Assembly (NCBI GenBank): GCA_958295805.1
Contig: OY282373.1
Location: forward strand, 1,583,001 to 1,647,000
Direction of reading: 5' to 3'
Length of the DNA: 64,000 bases
Origin: an uncultured Nitrospirales bacterium
GTDB taxonomy: Bacteria > Nitrospirota > Nitrospiria > Nitrospirales > UBA8639
Shown piece after piece: positions 44,247 through 54,993 of this stretch. A program made the position numbers and the translations under genes. Position 1 is the stretch's first letter. Every line of letters begins with the position of its first letter. Under the pieces are notes generated by a model. The model worked only from the letters and a program-made list of their open reading frames with translations, was not told where the DNA came from and did no database searches.

Positions 44247-44891
44247 TATGGAGCCACCATACCACCACACTAACGATGTAACAAGACAATTGTATAGGGC
44301 CACCATCGTTGGCACGGAGGTTGCTGTTGGATAAGTCATGGTAGCGGAGATTGCAGCCCAAAATTGTGGGCGGGGAGGCGTTGGGGTCGTCGGCCGTGGA
44401 TTTTGTGCGGGCGATGAGGTAATGAGGAAACGGAAGGTTGGCTGACTCTTGCTGCTGGGCAATTTTCCAGAAGTGGCAGAAGGGGGAAAGTACTTGGTAC
44501 GACCGTATTAAACCAGCGGTGCGTGGGGAGTTTGATGTCTCTCGCGTGGGAACGGAGTGCCGATGGATGTTCCTGCCGGAAGGATGACCCCCCTGACTAC
44601 CCCATTACTAGGGAGGACACCCATGGCGTTCTTGTCATCAGGGAGGGACCTTTTGTCATCAGGCGAAAACCCTAGGACAACCGATGCCCCTCCTGACTAC
44701 TCCGTCACCGGAGAGGGCCCCTTGGGACCTTATCATCAGGAGGGGACTTGAACCTTGGTGTAAGCGTATATTTTTGATGTCGCGTGTGTCAATTGTGTGA
44801 TCAGAATTGAGGGACGTGCGTACGAAAAGATGCTTGTTTCACTCCATTGCCGGAGCGAGCACCAGTATCTGCACACGGAAGGTGAAATGAC
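44247..44891 (+). other. Intergenic region without recognised gene
   Basis: Holds the antitoxin promoter region on the minus strand (AT-rich around 44250-44330) and, at 44580-44760, several imperfect direct repeats (cctgactac, catcagg-aggga). A 64-codon ORF at 44557 is repeat-derived and not convincing. Confidence 0.5.
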
Positions 44892-45011
44892 ATGAATGAC
44901 TGCATGGGTAGCATCGAACCCCTTGATTCTCGTATTCTGATTGAGTACTTGGAATCTAACGATCTACTGGACGATTTCCTGGAGAATTACCTTACGGTGT
45001 CGCGAGACTAG
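44892..45011 (+). CDS. 39-residue acidic ORF upstream of the AIPR gene
   Basis: ATG 44892 to TAG 45009-45011, preceded by GGAAGGTGAAATGAC. It encodes a short acidic peptide (SRILIEYLESNDLLDDFLENYL) with amphipathic helix character. It lies 61 bp upstream of the AIPR gene on the same strand. It could be a small regulatory or antitoxin-like protein, or a leader ORF. No family recognised. Confidence 0.45.
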   Translation: MNDCMGSIEPLDSRILIEYLESNDLLDDFLENYLTVSRD

Positions 45012-45072
45012 GCAATCGAAGTACTTGAACGAAAGAAAATGTCCCTCGCCGGGAATTCAAAGGAGTAGGATT

Positions 45073-46779
45073 ATGTCTCTTGCTACGCAAATCATTGACC
45101 AGCAAGTTTCCGGCATCATCGAGAAATACGCAGACGCTTTTACCGATGAACTTCGGCTGGGAAACGACGAACGGAAGAAACGCTCGGCGGCGTTCCTGTT
45201 TCTCGTCGCTAAAACGGCATTCGATCTCACCGACGAGGAGACGTTCGACGGCATTGTCGACGGCGGTAACGACTTCGGGGTTGATGCACTGTACTTCGAA
45301 CCACCTAACGACGGCGAACTTCGCATCACCCTGATACAGGGAAAATACAAAACTGACCTCAGTGGAGACTCGGCGTTCCCCGAAAATGCTATTGCCAAGA
45401 TGATTGATGCAATTGGCGCCCTCTTTGACCCGAACAAAACCGTCACATTGAATGAGCGATTGGAGCAGCGGGTCGAAGAAATCCGTTCGTTCGTGAAAGA
45501 AGGCGCGATTCCGCGAGTCACCGCAGTTGCGGCGAACAACGGTACCTCTTGGACGATGGAAGCGCAGCAGCGTATCGACAACGCCGCGGCAGATTTCAAT
45601 GGACAAGTCGGGTGGCGACATATTGGGCCTGAAGATATCCTTGCGCTTTTACAGGCGAGACAACCCATAAGCGCCGAGTTAAAGCTCGTCGGACAGGCAA
45701 CCGTCGAAACTTTTGACTTTCGTCGCGTATTGATCGGGCGTATGTCGGTCTCTGAACTCGCACGTCTGACCAACGAATACGACAATCAGCTTTTTGAAAA
45801 AAACATCCGCCGCTATCTGGGTCTCGCCGGCAACCGCGTGAATGAGGAAATGGCCAACACTTTGCGTGATTCGAATAAACGGTCCAATTTCTATTTCTAT
45901 AATAACGGCGTCACGATCACCTGCTCCCAGTTCCGCCACAACGCGTTGCAAAAAGACAATTGGACCATCCACGTGAACGACCTCCAAATCGTCAATGGCG
46001 GGCAGACCGCGCGCACCGTTCAGAAGATGTATGAGAAGATCGGGCCGGAAATCGAAGGAGCAGAAGTGCTGATTCGCATATATGAACTTCAGCACAACGA
46101 CACTGAGATCGTTGAGGCGATTACCTTCGCCACCAACAGCCAGAACCCGGTTGATTTGAAGGATTTGAAAGCGAACGACTTGCGTCAAAAGGCACTTAGC
46201 GAGTCAATTGCCGGCCTAGGGTACAAATACCGCGCCAAACGCGAAGACCGATCGGTATCGCCTGATGAGTTTACGAGCGCCGTCGTTGCCGAAGCCGTCC
46301 TGGCGATCTGGAGGAGGAGACCCCATCAGGCGAGGTTCAGAAGCCGTGAACATTTCGGTGCGTTGTACGATACGATTTTCGAGAAAAATCTGAACGGCGC
46401 GCAAGCCATCATCGCCGCGCTCTTGCTCAGACATGCAGAAAATCGCCGTAAGAGGCCGCCGCAAGATGCGCCCGACTTCCTTGCGTATGGTTCCCGTTTC
46501 ATCGCCATGCTGATGGGACGCTATCTTCTGGAAGAGATGAACATTCCTCTTCATCAACTCGACCACCGGACCTTCGACCGGGCGAGGGAACGTGTAGAGC
46601 AGAAGTCGGACAACTATGTGTCTCGTGCTGAGCAACAGATTGGAGAGGCACTCAGCCCGTTGTTCAGCGAGAGAGACCGGACATTGCAGCGGCTGTCGGC
46701 AACCTTCCGCCGATCAGATCTGGTCGACACGCTTATGAATACCGGCGGGGAAATTTCGCCGCGACCAATCTCACTATGA
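45073..46779 (+). CDS. AIPR-family abortive phage infection protein
   Basis: 568 residues from ATG 45073, preceded by AAAGGAG; the longer frame from 44941 is rejected. N-terminal DGIVDGGNDFGVDALYFE and ITLIQGKYKTDLSG resemble a nuclease-like core (D...Q-x-K). The central part FYFYNNGVTITCSQF and VNDLQIVNGGQTARTV is the AIPR signature. AIPR proteins occur in abortive infection and near type I restriction systems. It stands alone between two toxin-antitoxin pairs. Confidence 0.87.
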   Translation: MSLATQIIDQQVSGIIEKYADAFTDELRLGNDERKKRSAAFLFLVAKTAFDLTDEETFDGIVDGGNDFGVDALYFEPPNDGELRITLIQGKYKTDLSGDSAFPENAIAKMIDAIGALFDPNKTVTLNERLEQRVEEIRSFVKEGAIPRVTAVAANNGTSWTMEAQQRIDNAAADFNGQVGWRHIGPEDILALLQARQPISAELKLVGQATVETFDFRRVLIGRMSVSELARLTNEYDNQLFEKNIRRYLGLAGNRVNEEMANTLRDSNKRSNFYFYNNGVTITCSQFRHNALQKDNWTIHVNDLQIVNGGQTARTVQKMYEKIGPEIEGAEVLIRIYELQHNDTEIVEAITFATNSQNPVDLKDLKANDLRQKALSESIAGLGYKYRAKREDRSVSPDEFTSAVVAEAVLAIWRRRPHQARFRSREHFGALYDTIFEKNLNGAQAIIAALLLRHAENRRKRPPQDAPDFLAYGSRFIAMLMGRYLLEEMNIPLHQLDHRTFDRARERVEQKSDNYVSRAEQQIGEALSPLFSERDRTLQRLSATFRRSDLVDTLMNTGGEISPRPISL

Positions 46780-46823
46780 CCGTGAGAGCGGCCTGATGAG
46801 CCAGTGGAGCCTGAAGGCGTGGT

Positions 46824-47210
46824 TTACCAGAGGCGGCGAACGCCATATGGGTCGAAGTGCGCCTCACTCGATATGAGAACGAGGTTGTGCGACAGTGCCT
46901 GGGCGATGAGCATTCTGTCGAAGGGATCGCGATGGGGTCCAGGCAGCGCTCCGGCGCGTGCTCCATCATCTACGGTAACCGGCAGTTCATCGAAGCCTTG
47001 GTCGGCGATGGCTCCGGCAACGTCAAGGGCGACTGCCTCGGCGTTTGGAAGCTTGCCGAGACGATGCTTGGTGGCAATTTCCCAAGCTGACGCCGCGCTT
47101 ATCAATACGTCATTCGCTTCGTTCTCGATAGCACGGCGGGCAGCGTCTGACAACCGATCGCTTCCAGCGAGCCACCAGAGGAACGCGTGGGTATCAATCA
47201 GAAGCCGCAA
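46824..47210 (-). CDS. PIN-domain toxin of a Phd/VapC module
   Basis: 128 residues. MRLLIDTHAFLWWLAGSDRL, SAASAWEIATKHRLGKLP and HRDPFDRMLIAQAL carry the PIN acidic residues. Belongs to the subgroup paired with Phd antitoxins. Located 3 bp after the antitoxin gene. Confidence 0.92.
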   Translation of the reverse strand: MRLLIDTHAFLWWLAGSDRLSDAARRAIENEANDVLISAASAWEIATKHRLGKLPNAEAVALDVAGAIADQGFDELPVTVDDGARAGALPGPHRDPFDRMLIAQALSHNLVLISSEAHFDPYGVRRLW

Positions 47211-47213
47211 CGC

Positions 47214-47444
47214 TTACGTCTCCCAGGCGGAGAGTTCAGCCTCCGGGAGCGGGTCGAAGAAGCTGTCGTTGATTACTATACGGCCCCGTAATACGCCGAA
47301 TTGCCGTTTACCCTGGCGCTGACATCGCACGAGCCGCGCAATCGGCTGGCCGTTGCGGGCAATGACGACATCCTCACCTGCCTCAGCCTGTGCGAGCAGG
47401 CGCGACAACTGGGTTTTTGCTTGATGGACATTCACAACTGGCAT
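47214..47444 (-). CDS. Phd/YefM-type antitoxin
   Basis: 76 residues. MPVVNVHQAKTQLSRLLAQAEAGEDVVIARNGQPIARL is the standard Phd DNA-binding fold; the C-terminal part (FDPLPEAELSAW) binds the toxin. ATG 47444 is preceded by an AT-rich stretch with promoter-like character. Confidence 0.93.
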   Translation of the reverse strand: MPVVNVHQAKTQLSRLLAQAEAGEDVVIARNGQPIARLVRCQRQGKRQFGVLRGRIVINDSFFDPLPEAELSAWET

Positions 47445-47573
47445 CGTTGAAATCCTTGAGATTATACGGTTAGCTAATTATATGACTAACACGGTAATAT
47501 CGTCAAATCAGACATCTTGGTCTGCACATCAACAACGTATCAAGACCACCTGGATAATCGGGGAAGGTGATCG

Positions 47574-50525
47574 GTGACCAACCTCAAGATCACAGAAGCC
47601 GGTTCCGTCCAGTTTCCTATGATTCGTCATGCGGCGGAGATCGGCTGGACGCCACTCCTCCCGCAAGCCGCGATGGACAAGCGCGGCGGTGAGGCAGGGA
47701 CGTTGTTTCGCAACGAACTTGAGTCGAAACTCCGCCAATTCAATCCCTGGATGACGGACGACGCCGTTCGCGCTACCGTTGAGCGACTCGAAGCACTCCC
47801 GCCGACGATTGAGGGCAACAGGGAGATGCTCGCCTGGCTGCGCGGGGAGCGGCAGTGGTACGACGAGGCAGAGAATCGTCACCGACCCGTCAGGCTCATT
47901 GACTTTGACGCGCCGGGCGTCAATGCCTTCCACGTCACGTGGGAATGGAAGGTCAAGCCTCCGGCCAGAAAGGGTAACCGTGCGGACGTGATGTTCGTCG
48001 TCAACGGCGTGCCGGTCGCTATCGTGGAGCACAAGAACCCGACGGATACCGATGCCATTGATCGGGGCGTCGCGCAGTTGCGGCGCTACGAGATGGAGAC
48101 GCCGGAATTGCTGGGCGCCACGCAACTTTTCAACGTCACGCATCTCCTTGACTACTGGTACGGCGTCACCTGGAACGCTTCGCGTCGCTTCATGGCACGA
48201 TGGAAAGGGCACCCGGAGGAGAGTTACCGATTTGCCGTCCAGTCCTTTTTCGAGCCGACCGATTTTCTGCGTACTCTGCGAGACTGGATACTGTTTTACG
48301 TCGAAGACGGAGAGACGCGGAAATCCGTGTTACGCCAGCACCAGCGCCGGGCAGTGGATCGCATCGTCGAGCGTTGCTCTGACTCGGCGAAACGGCGTGG
48401 GCTTATCTGGCATACGCAGGGTTCCGGTAAGACGTTTACGCTCCTTATCGCCGCGCGCCTGGTCATGGAACGCAAGGACCGGTTCGGTAAGCCGACGGTC
48501 GTGGTGGTCGTGGATCGAACGGAACTTGAAGGACAGATCAAAGGCTGGGTCGAGAGGTTGCTCGGCGAGATGCAGCAGCAGGATATCGCGGTGTGGCGCG
48601 CGAATTCCAAGGCCGACCTTCGGAATTTGCTCAAAACCGACAAACGCGGCCTGATTTTGTCCATGATCCACAAGTTTGAAGGCCTCGAAAAAAACGTCAA
48701 CACCCGTGACGACGTTTATGTATTCATTGACGAGGCGCACCGCTCGGTGGCCAAGGACTTGGGTACGTACCTGATGGCGGCCGTGCCCAACGCGACGATC
48801 ATCGGATTCACCGGTACGCCGATTGATCGGACCTCGCACGGGGAGGGCACCTTCAAGATATTCGGTGCCGACGATGAGTTGGGCTATCTTGACAAGTACA
48901 CCATCGCCGAGTCGATTGAGGACGAGACGACGCTGCCGATTCGCCATACGATGGCGCCGAGTGAAATGACGGTGCCCGCGGAACGGCTCGACAGGGAGTT
49001 TTTCGCCTTGGCCGAGATAGAGGGCGTCACCGACGTCGATGAACTGAACAAAGTGCTTGATCGTGCAGTCGGGCTGCGTACTTTTCTGACCGCCGACGAT
49101 CGTATCAAGAACGTTGCCGCATTCGTCGCTGAACACTTCAAGGAAAACGTCGCGCCACTTGGCTACAAGGCGTTCCTCGTGGGCGTCAATCGGGAAGCCT
49201 GCGCCAAGTACAAGCACGCGCTTGATACACTCCTGCCTTCCGAATGGACCGTGCCGGTCTATACTGAGAACGTGAACGACGTTATTGACCGCCCGCTTGT
49301 TGCGAAACTCCAACTCTCGTCGGAACGTGAGGCGGACACGCGCCTTATGTTCAAGAAGGCAGGTGAAAACCCAAAAATTCTCATCGTGACGGACAAACTG
49401 CTGACGGGCTACGACGCACCGATTCTCTACTGCATGTATCTTGACAAACCGATGCGGGATCACGTGCTTTTGCAGGCAATCGCGCGCGTGAATCGTCCCT
49501 ACGTGGACACGGTCGGCGCCCGTAAGCGTATTGGCTTGGTCATCGACTTCGTGGGCGTGCTGCGCGAATTGAGAAAGGCGCTGCGATTCGACTCGTCCGA
49601 CGTCAGCGGCGTGATTGAGGATCTTGATTTGCTTCTGCGGGACTTTCTGAACAAGATCGAAAGGGCAAAAACAGAGTATTTCGGGGATGAGGGAAATGAC
49701 GGCGCGGACGAGGGCCTCGAAAGGATCGTCTATAAACGCTTCCTGGACCCGGATGCCCGCAAGGCATTCTTCGATCGTTACAAGGAAATCGAGGCGCTTT
49801 GGGAGATATTGTCTCCTTCACCGGAACTCCGCGATCACGTCGATACCTTCAGGCGGCTTGCCCGTCTCTATACGGTCGTACGAAATGCCTATGCAAGTCG
49901 CGCCAACTACGTGATGGACTTGGCCAACAAGACGCACTCTCTGATACAGGACAGTGCGACGCAGGAAGGTCTTGGCTACCTGACAAAAACTGTGACGTTT
50001 GACTTGAGCACGTTCGAAGCACTTCGAGACAAGCAAGGCTCAGACGAGGCCAAGGCGTTCAATCTCGTGCGTGGCCTTCGGCATGAAATCGAAAATGAAC
50101 CGGAGATGGAACCCGTGCTGTTGCCTTTGAAGGATCGCGCTGAACGCATTTTGAAGGATATGGAGGATCGCAAGACGACCGGGCTCGCGGCGATGGATCG
50201 GTTAGCCACGCTCGTTGGTGAAAAGGAAGCGGCTATCGAAGCCGCGAGGGACAGTGGGCTGTCGCCACGCGCATTCGGCGTTCATTGGATGCTGAAAGAT
50301 GATCCACGTCTGGCGGCCGCCGGTATATCGACGTTGAGTTTGGCGCGAGAAGTGGAAGGGCTTCTCGGCCGTTTTCCCAACGCGACCGTCAACGCCGATG
50401 AACAACGGCGGCTGCGCGCGGCGCTCTATCGCCCGCTTCTTCGATTGGACGGGGATGAACGGAGCCGAGTCGTAGAAGGCATTCTCACAATTCTTCTGAA
50501 CGCGGATATTGATGAAGGTATATAA
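47574..50525 (+). CDS. hsdR: Type I restriction enzyme R subunit
   Basis: 983 residues from GTG 47574 with GGGGAAGG upstream. N-terminal nuclease site [17 protein letters not shown] (D...E-x-K), then SF2 motor: Walker [14 protein letters not shown] (about residue 285), [27 protein letters not shown] and IARVNRP. The C-terminal 250 residues are helical, for MTase contact. Functional partner of HsdM/HsdS although separated by about 6.4 kb of cargo. Confidence 0.95.
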   Translation: MTNLKITEAGSVQFPMIRHAAEIGWTPLLPQAAMDKRGGEAGTLFRNELESKLRQFNPWMTDDAVRATVERLEALPPTIEGNREMLAWLRGERQWYDEAENRHRPVRLIDFDAPGVNAFHVTWEWKVKPPARKGNRADVMFVVNGVPVAIVEHKNPTDTDAIDRGVAQLRRYEMETPELLGATQLFNVTHLLDYWYGVTWNASRRFMARWKGHPEESYRFAVQSFFEPTDFLRTLRDWILFYVEDGETRKSVLRQHQRRAVDRIVERCSDSAKRRGLIWHTQGSGKTFTLLIAARLVMERKDRFGKPTVVVVVDRTELEGQIKGWVERLLGEMQQQDIAVWRANSKADLRNLLKTDKRGLILSMIHKFEGLEKNVNTRDDVYVFIDEAHRSVAKDLGTYLMAAVPNATIIGFTGTPIDRTSHGEGTFKIFGADDELGYLDKYTIAESIEDETTLPIRHTMAPSEMTVPAERLDREFFALAEIEGVTDVDELNKVLDRAVGLRTFLTADDRIKNVAAFVAEHFKENVAPLGYKAFLVGVNREACAKYKHALDTLLPSEWTVPVYTENVNDVIDRPLVAKLQLSSEREADTRLMFKKAGENPKILIVTDKLLTGYDAPILYCMYLDKPMRDHVLLQAIARVNRPYVDTVGARKRIGLVIDFVGVLRELRKALRFDSSDVSGVIEDLDLLLRDFLNKIERAKTEYFGDEGNDGADEGLERIVYKRFLDPDARKAFFDRYKEIEALWEILSPSPELRDHVDTFRRLARLYTVVRNAYASRANYVMDLANKTHSLIQDSATQEGLGYLTKTVTFDLSTFEALRDKQGSDEAKAFNLVRGLRHEIENEPEMEPVLLPLKDRAERILKDMEDRKTTGLAAMDRLATLVGEKEAAIEAARDSGLSPRAFGVHWMLKDDPRLAAAGISTLSLAREVEGLLGRFPNATVNADEQRRLRAALYRPLLRLDGDERSRVVEGILTILLNADIDEGI

Positions 50526-50820
50526 CGAACGACGCGAGATTATTTGTGCCCGCGTCGAATGCTGGGCACAGCGATTGAACGTTCATCCACGACTGATTCG
50601 CGTTCAGCGCATGACGCGGAAGTGGGGATCTTGCTCGACTTCGGGAATCGTAACTTTGGCTGCTGATCTGGTCAATCAAGGTTCAAATTTCCAGGATTTC
50701 GTCATTGCACACGAGTTATTGCACCTGCGTGTGCCCAACCACGGCAAGCTCTTCAAAGCGTTGATGACGATGCACGTGCCTGATTGGAAAAGACAAGACG
50801 TCAGGAAAGGAACTTCGTGA
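50512..50820 (+). CDS. YgjP-like (DUF45) zinc metallopeptidase
   Basis: 102 residues from ATG 50512, overlapping hsdR by 14 nt. [24 protein letters not shown] and [18 protein letters not shown] give the HExxH zinc site and downstream His. These small metalloproteins are frequent partners of type I restriction operons; their role is not established. Completes the hsdR transcription unit. Confidence 0.88.
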   Translation: MKVYNERREIICARVECWAQRLNVHPRLIRVQRMTRKWGSCSTSGIVTLAADLVNQGSNFQDFVIAHELLHLRVPNHGKLFKALMTMHVPDWKRQDVRKGTS

Positions 50821-51617
50821 AAATCGTCCGGTTTCAGGACAGCGCGGGTGACGTTCGGTATGGCGAGCAGGTGGACGAATGGTCCGCTCAACTCGTTGAG
50901 GGCAATATTTTTCAAACGTACCAAGTTACGAATTGCGTTGTTCGAATCGAGAAATTGCTTGCGCCGGTTGAGCCTCCGACGATCCTTTGCATCGGATTAA
51001 ATTACCGACGGCACGCGGAAGAGACGGGAGCAGCGATTCCGGAACGTCCCGTGCTGTTTATCAAGGCGGCAAACGCGCTCAATCATCCAGGCGATCCCAT
51101 TTTTATTCCAAAAGTCGCCCCAGGACAGGTCGATTATGAATGTGAATTGGCTGTGATAGTTGGAAAGTCTGGAAAAAACATTGAACGGCGTCACGCGCTG
51201 GACCACGTGCTCGGGTACACCTGCGCCAATGACGTCAGCGCGCGTCGTTGGCAAAAAGAAGGTGGCGGGAAACAATGGTGTCGCGGAAAATCCTTTGATA
51301 CGTTCTGTCCCCTCGGTCCTCGTCTGGTCACCACCGATGAGATTTCGAACCCCAATGCCCTCAGGATCAAAACCACGCTCAACGGTGAAATCATGCAGGA
51401 TTCGAACACCTCAGACATGATTTTCGACGTTCCGGCTCTGGTCAGCTTTTTGAGCGAAGGAACGACCTTGTTGCCGGGAACGGTTATCTTGACGGGGACG
51501 CCACAGGGAGTCGGGTTCGCCCGCAATCCGCCGATTTTTCTGAAAGATGGGGATCAAGTCACCATTGAGATTGAACGTATTGGCGCGCTGACCAATCCCG
51601 TTCAGGAAGAATACTGA
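50817..51617 (+). CDS. Fumarylacetoacetate hydrolase-family protein
   Basis: 266 residues from GTG 50817 ([11 protein letters not shown]), with AGGAAAGG upstream and overlapping the previous stop; the frame from 50784 is longer but poorly supported. LCIGLNYRRHAEETG, DYECELAVIVGK (metal-binding acidic residues), GYTCANDVSAR, KSFDTFCPLGP and LTGTPQGVGF are family motifs. Acts on 2-hydroxyhepta-2,4-diene-dioate or acylpyruvate-like substrates; the exact one is unknown. Confidence 0.92.
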   Translation: MKIVRFQDSAGDVRYGEQVDEWSAQLVEGNIFQTYQVTNCVVRIEKLLAPVEPPTILCIGLNYRRHAEETGAAIPERPVLFIKAANALNHPGDPIFIPKVAPGQVDYECELAVIVGKSGKNIERRHALDHVLGYTCANDVSARRWQKEGGGKQWCRGKSFDTFCPLGPRLVTTDEISNPNALRIKTTLNGEIMQDSNTSDMIFDVPALVSFLSEGTTLLPGTVILTGTPQGVGFARNPPIFLKDGDQVTIEIERIGALTNPVQEEY

Positions 51618-51794
51618 CATGGGGCCGAAATTGAGGATTCACTGAGTCGCTTGGAAGCATTTCGGGCCGTCCCTCGCGAGACGTTTGTGACGAATCGCGA
51701 TAGGCTTGACATTGCTTGCTACCGGTTGCTTACCGCGATGGAGGCAGCGTTATCGGTCTGTTTTCATGTTTCTGCGAAACACCTTGGATTTCGT

Positions 51795-53354
51795 TCAGGG
51801 CAGGGTGTCGGTTTTCAGATACGTGCGTGCTTGCCAAATGAGTGCGAGGACGGGGAGTCCTAGTAACGTGGTCATGATGAAGAAACGTGAATAGCCCGTG
51901 ACATCAACGATGGTGCCTGAATAGCCTCCCAGAATTTTGGGAAACAGGGTCATCAGCGAACTGAAGAGGGCGTACTGCATGGCGGTAAATTGGACGTTGA
52001 CGAGGCTGGAAAGAAACGCAACAAAGGCGGCACCGGCCAATCCTGCCGAAAGATTGTCGATGGAAATCACCACGTAGAGCATGTTGAGATTATGTCCCAT
52101 GGAGGCCAACGCGACAAAGAGCAGGTTGGTGGCGGCGGATAACAGGGCTCCCAAAAACAGGATGCGGATCACGCCGTATCGGACGGACAAGATGCCCCCC
52201 ACGAACCCGCCGGCAATGGTCATAAACAGCCCGAAGGTTTTCACCACGCCGGCAATTTCCGGCTTGGTGAATCCCACGTCCTGATAGAACACGTTGGCAA
52301 TTACGCCCAGGACAATATCGGAAATCCGATACACCCCGACCAACGTCAGAAGCAACAGCGCGGATTTCGTTCCGTATCGTTCAAAGAAATTTTTCACCGG
52401 GGCGAGATAGGTTTCCTGTATCATCTCCCGACTCACGATTCCGGCACGAATCACGAACGTGGCGACCAGCCATGCCGCGACAATCCCCGTGCCCAGTCGT
52501 GCCGTTTCGACCACAAATCCCGCGACAGTTTCGGCACCAACCACCTTGGTCAGGCTACGGCTGATATTGGCCGTCAATTCGGCTGAATAGTAAAAGGTCA
52601 GGATAAATCCAGTGGCCGCAGCGACAAAGGTGAACAGAAACCCTGCATAATCCCCGGTCGAGCGGGGAGACACGCGCGTTTGCCTGGTGGTTGGTTCGGA
52701 AATGACGAGCGTGGTAAGCACTCCTACGAACATGGCCATGGCCATGATGAAATAGGCCCACCGCCACGCCTGATAGTCATAGACGCCTTTGGCTGATCCA
52801 AAGGCACTGGCCAAAAACAGGGCTCCTGCCCCTGCGGCCAGCATCCCGACCCGATAGCCCGCAATATAGGTGGACGACATCAGGGCTTGAAGCGAGACGT
52901 CCGCGGATTCGATTCGGTAGGCGTCAATCACAATATCCTGGGTGGCGGATGAAAAACCAAGCAACACCGCAGCTAACGCCATCATGGTCAGGCTGGCACC
53001 TCCATCGGCAGGGTCAATCAGAGCCATGCCGGTAATCGCTGCAATGATGCAACCTTGTGCGAGCAACATCCAACTTCGTCGTCGGCCCAATCGATGCGTC
53101 AGGAAGGGGAGGGGTAATTTGTCCACGAGTGGCGCCCAGACAAACTTGAATGAGTAGCCTAACGCCGCCCAACTGAAAAAGGTCACGGCTGAGCGTTCGA
53201 CTCCCGCTTCACGCAACCACAATGACAGCGATGAGAAAATCAGCAGAAGGGGAATCCCGGCTGAAAAGCCGAGAAACAACATGGTGAGAACCCGCGGGTG
53301 CCCGAACGACTGGAAAGAGTGCCGCCAACGTCGTTGCGTCTTGTCCATTTTCAC
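51795..53354 (-). CDS. AmpG-like MFS permease
   Basis: 519 residues with about 12-14 hydrophobic segments. FGHPRVLTMLFLGFSAGIPLLLIFSSLSLWL, FKFVWAPLVDKL, LGRRRSWM and SATQDIVIDAYRIE are characteristic of AmpG, which imports anhydro-muropeptides for wall recycling. Start is a GTG at 53354, or ATG two codons in. Convergent with the FAH gene. Confidence 0.9.
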   Translation of the reverse strand: MKMDKTQRRWRHSFQSFGHPRVLTMLFLGFSAGIPLLLIFSSLSLWLREAGVERSAVTFFSWAALGYSFKFVWAPLVDKLPLPFLTHRLGRRRSWMLLAQGCIIAAITGMALIDPADGGASLTMMALAAVLLGFSSATQDIVIDAYRIESADVSLQALMSSTYIAGYRVGMLAAGAGALFLASAFGSAKGVYDYQAWRWAYFIMAMAMFVGVLTTLVISEPTTRQTRVSPRSTGDYAGFLFTFVAAATGFILTFYYSAELTANISRSLTKVVGAETVAGFVVETARLGTGIVAAWLVATFVIRAGIVSREMIQETYLAPVKNFFERYGTKSALLLLTLVGVYRISDIVLGVIANVFYQDVGFTKPEIAGVVKTFGLFMTIAGGFVGGILSVRYGVIRILFLGALLSAATNLLFVALASMGHNLNMLYVVISIDNLSAGLAGAAFVAFLSSLVNVQFTAMQYALFSSLMTLFPKILGGYSGTIVDVTGYSRFFIMTTLLGLPVLALIWQARTYLKTDTLP

Positions 53355-53841
53355 TAATCTGAAAGGACCGCGTACAGTGAAACCCGCGTTATTGATTGAG
53401 GTCGCCTTGTCCGTTAGTCTACCATGCTCTAGGATGATGCGTATTCTAATACGGGGAAGATGAAATACCCTGAGAGTAGAAGACCAGGTACATCAAACAC
53501 TTCAACGGCTGGCCGATGAGACGGAACGGTCTAAGAGCTATTTCATGAAGAAGGCTCTGGAACAATATCTGGAAGAATACAAGCAGCTTATTATCCTTGT
53601 CCTAAAAATCAGCCATTGTAAAGATGGCTACCAATAAGATTTTTTCCGTCATTTACTTCTTCCACGACTCCCAGGTAAGTGCAACGTTCCCAAGATTTCT
53701 CTCCTCCTTTACGGCGGAAACGGGAGTTGACGGTTTTTGTGCTGGCGGCAACCCTTATCAATCAAAACGTTGAAGTAACCGAGCATCGCCGTTTCTGACT
53801 GCCGCAGATCATTGCACGTTGTTATCCAGCGGAGGAGAAGA
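53355..53841 (+). other. Intergenic region with antitoxin remnant
   Basis: 487 bp between ampG-like and the methyltransferase gene. Apart from the degenerate RHH antitoxin at 53460-53637, no gene is recognised. Promoters for the two divergent genes should lie here. Confidence 0.55.
53460..53637 (+). pseudogene. Remnant of an RHH antitoxin gene
   Basis: The frame 53470-53637 encodes LRVEDQVHQTLQRLADETERSKSYFMKKALEQYLEEYK-type sequence, typical of RHH/RelB-like antitoxins. ATG 53460 is one base out of frame, so the start has been lost by an indel. No toxin gene follows. Confidence 0.65.
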
Positions 53842-54792
53842 GTGCGGACGAAATATACCGACTTCATCAACTACCACCTGACGATGCTGATTGATGAGGT
53901 GCGGACCAGCTCGTATGGCCAGGCGATTTCTCAGGTTGTGAAGCCGGGTGACGTGGTTGTTGACGTGGGGTGCGGCTCAGGCATTCTCTCTTTTTTGGCG
54001 TGCCGCGCCGGGGCGCGTCACGTGTATGCCATTGAAAGCGAAGCCGTCATTGACGTTGCCAGACTGGTGTCGGCAAAAAACGGCCTCCGGGACCGCGTGA
54101 CGTTTTATCATGACCTGTCGTTCAACGTGCAGTTGCCCGAGCAGGCGGACGTGATCGTGACCGAGACGATGGGGACCTTCGGCTTTGAAGAAGGCATCCT
54201 CGGGTCGCTCACCGATGCGCGGGATCGTTTTTTGAAGAAAGGCGGCACACTCATTCCGCATCGTCTGGATTTATTCCTGGTTCCCGTCGAACTCCCACAA
54301 TTTTACGAGCACGTGGTTGATTTCTGGGTGAAGAAGTGCCAAGGCTTTGATTACTCACCCGTGCGCAACATGACCGTCAACAATTTCCATTCCTTGAAGC
54401 TGCATGAAGGGACGTTCCTGAGCGATCCTGCCCGCGTGGAAGACATCCAATTTGCCGACACCACCCGGACGGAGGTGAACGCCAAGGTTTCGTTGTATGC
54501 CAAACGTCGGGGGTGGTTGCACGGGTTAGCCGGTTGGTTCAACGCGGCGTTGCTTCCGAATCTTCACGTTTCAAATGGTCCGATTGATAAAGCCTCGCAT
54601 TGGGGTCTCGCTTTTTTCCCTCTCGATCGACCCGTCCGCGTCGATCGCGGCAACCGTATCGACGCACACGTTTTCTCAAATAAGAACGGAGAATCCTGGG
54701 CGTGGACGGTCAACGCAAACGGGTCGCAATTTGAGCAATCCACCGATCAAGGTGCTCCCCGTCCTTTTCCGAATGCTCAACGCGGTTCGTGA
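53842..54792 (+). CDS. PRMT-like class I SAM-dependent methyltransferase
   Basis: 316 residues from GTG 53842, preceded by GGAGGAGAAGA; a TTG at 53812 is less likely. SAM motif VVVDVGCGSGILSFLACRAGA, acidic loop AIESE, and VIVTETMGTFGFEEG resembling the double-E region of protein arginine methyltransferases. A beta-barrel-like C-terminal half follows. True arginine methylation in bacteria is rare, so the substrate is open. Confidence 0.83.
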   Translation: MRTKYTDFINYHLTMLIDEVRTSSYGQAISQVVKPGDVVVDVGCGSGILSFLACRAGARHVYAIESEAVIDVARLVSAKNGLRDRVTFYHDLSFNVQLPEQADVIVTETMGTFGFEEGILGSLTDARDRFLKKGGTLIPHRLDLFLVPVELPQFYEHVVDFWVKKCQGFDYSPVRNMTVNNFHSLKLHEGTFLSDPARVEDIQFADTTRTEVNAKVSLYAKRRGWLHGLAGWFNAALLPNLHVSNGPIDKASHWGLAFFPLDRPVRVDRGNRIDAHVFSNKNGESWAWTVNANGSQFEQSTDQGAPRPFPNAQRGS

Positions 54793-54993
54793 ATTGGGCG
54801 CTTTGTCTTTCCGGCGTTGGACTGGTTGGGTTCTCTCCGGAGAACTTGGGTTGAGTGCCGCCAAGTCACGTCGTGGCATGTTCGTCTTCTTCTGCGGTGT
54901 TTCTGAATAAAGGTATGAGACTCGTGCCAAGACACGAATCCCTGGAAGAAGAATGCGTTCTCAAACGGGGAACGGCGTTGTGAGGATGAACGG

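Noticed and set aside
44557-44751. 64-codon ORF upstream of the AIPR gene
   Set aside because: Its sequence consists of short direct repeats and no ribosome site is evident.
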